Source of the DNA: Balanoglossus misakiensis
Lineage: Eukaryota; Hemichordata
Direction: 5' to 3'
NCBI GenBank assembly: GCA_040954595.2
Contig: CM082578.2
Coordinates: 17,980,001-18,044,000 of the forward strand
Length of the DNA stretch: 64,000 nt
The notes beneath the pieces were generated by a model. That model had not been told where the DNA came from, searched no databases, and was given only the letters and a program-made list of their open reading frames with translations. This document shows, piece after piece, positions 62,466-64,000 of the stretch. The position numbers and the translations under genes were made by a program. Within the stretch, counting starts at the first letter, position 1. Every line of letters starts with the position of its first letter.

Positions 62466-64000
62466 TTGTGTTTTTTAAAGGGACCACTCGAACTACCCCA
62501 GGATATGATATTAGTGAAGTTTTCCTCTACATAAGGCGACAGATTGAAAGTCGAGTGTGTTCTAAACAACTGGTACTTTACTTATTCAGAGTAGGCCTAT
62601 ACCGAGCCATTATGCGCCGCTACGACCAAAACATTAAGGTTTATAGTAATTTTCTTTGTCTGAAAAAACCCTACCTGTTCAGTTAAAAGCGGTCTGATCG
62701 GTAAAACTGTTGCCCACGTTGCTGTATCGTACAGTAGTGAAATGGACACAGCATGCAGTTTCTGGGTTTATTTAAGCGTCGAAAGAATCGTTAGCATAAT
62801 ATTGCAAAACAGACTAGAAATTGTCATCATTGTGTGTGATAAATATTAATAGCTAATTAAAGAATACTGATTGTGTTAAATCCACTTGTTTTGTGTGGTT
62901 TTATTGTATTAACCACCGCGATTTAATGCGAGTCTTATTGATGAAGTCAGACTGCATATCATTTCCTGAAATTAAAAAGTTCACAGTATTTAATTCATTC
63001 GTCATACTGTTTGGGTGGGTGGACAAACAGCTGTCTTTGTGGAGGAGATATTGATGATGCTGGCATGAGATGTGGTGTTCTTTTGCCAAAAGTTCCGATG
63101 ATTTTTTTTCTGCCCGGCCCTCTTGCTAAAAGTTGTGGTCGGTGAACGAGATAATGACGTCGAAATAAAACCCAGTAATTGTGTTTTCGCGTTTGGAGCA
63201 ATTGCAGCTAATCTAATTACGTGCAAGTTGTTGTAATAAAAGAAATGTCCATATTTTTCATTAGCATGTTTCCCTGCTTCAGTAATAACACATAATTGGG
63301 AGGCACTCGCCAAACCATTATCGGCATTAGCATACAAGCTGTCGCAATTTTACGACTGTTCATTCACCTGCAGAAGCAAATTACTGAAATGATGGTACTC
63401 GACCCCCGTTGTGAACATTCTCCGCCCAATATTACTGCCATCACCTTTTTATCACGGTGTGGTGTGTTTTAAAAGTACTCAGTTTTCATATCTGGAATAC
63501 TAGTACCTAGCACAGGTGAAGTCTATTTCTGCGCCATCTGTGATAGGTTTAGGGAAGATAACATCATTTAACGAGAAGCCTGTGCAGACCATCGTCAGTG
63601 CATCGTGTTCATCAAATTGATGAAAATCATCGTTATAGACACGCGAGGAGGGTGCTCGTCTCTGGGGAATTATTTGTTGATACGTGTTCACGTGCGTGAC
63701 TGAACCACAATTATGCGTGAGCCAACATGCGCAGTCATATTTATCCCATCCCCGAAATTACTTCTGACAGTTTAAATTTCCAAGGCTGTTATCGTTCGTC
63801 GCACTTTTCTTTTGTGAAAGGGTTTCGTTTTGTGTCCGCCGTTTTTCACCAAATGGACAGAGGAATACGGTTAAAACAACCATGGTTTAGTACTAACACG
63901 ATGTAGGCCTAATATTCAAGGAACGACGTCATGATGCCCAGATATCGCAATTCATTTTCTTGTCTTTCAATCCCTCGTGCATTACCTATCTGGACTTGCT
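62466..64000. other. Upstream flank of ATP23, no gene recognised
   Basis: Contains the ATP23 promoter side and then AT-rich sequence. TAGGCCTA occurs at 62592-62599 and 63904-63911. Minus-strand open frames at 63002-63337 and 63500-63691 have no recognisable family motif and no supporting splice context, so I do not call them genes. Confidence 0.45.

Noticed and set aside
63002-63691. Minus-strand open frames of 111 and 63 codons
   Set aside because: No recognisable motif, splice context or composition signal. Not reported as genes.

Overview
The window is animal nuclear DNA: intron-rich genes with GT/AG junctions, AATAAA signals, microsatellites and a large satellite array, on an AT-rich background. 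Gene content (IMP dehydrogenase, an optineurin/NEMO-type protein, ATP23, a Dbl-family RhoGEF) and the repeated palindrome TAGGCCTA make me favour a marine invertebrate deuterostome (echinoderm or hemichordate-like). The species is an inference.

Layout. 1-2.8 kb: last three coding exons (+) of a RhoGEF with a PH domain. 4.5-18.9 kb: a complete IMP dehydrogenase gene (-), tail-to-tail with the RhoGEF. It has 14 coding exons, including an upstream alternative first exon that adds a short N-terminal extension resembling that of vertebrate retinal IMPDH1. Its introns hold a Harbinger-like MITE (9.6-10.4 kb) and a compound microsatellite (17.56-17.83 kb). 20.15-45.5 kb: about 25 kb of an 87-bp satellite. 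An inverted segment turns around at about 20.9 kb, diverged 'C' monomers lie at both edges, and the homogenised core of alternating 'A' and 'B' monomers (174-bp dimer) contains nested multi-kilobase duplications. 45.5-47.5 kb: a 632-bp unique segment present twice in direct orientation, with a small reverse-oriented satellite block (46.14-46.74 kb) between the copies. 47.5-49.7 kb: low-copy tandem duplications and a 132-bp minisatellite. 50.2-50.6 kb: a promoter-like stretch with kappaB, CCAAT and CLEAR/E-box motifs. 52.1-57.1 kb: a complete optineurin-like gene (+), 10 coding exons, 834 aa. 60.3-62.4 kb: a complete ATP23 metalloprotease gene (-), 6 exons, 260 aa, tail-to-tail with the optineurin gene. 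62.5-64 kb: no gene recognised.

The genes are independent housekeeping or signalling loci, not an operon or pathway: guanine nucleotide synthesis (IMPDH), selective autophagy/NF-kappaB signalling (optineurin-like), mitochondrial intermembrane-space proteolysis (ATP23) and Rho GTPase activation (RhoGEF). The most unusual material is the satellite. Each 87-bp monomer is largely a chain of palindromes with single-base centres. The two main monomer classes differ partly by the centre base of one palindrome. The array edges show a palindromic turnaround and microhomology junctions.
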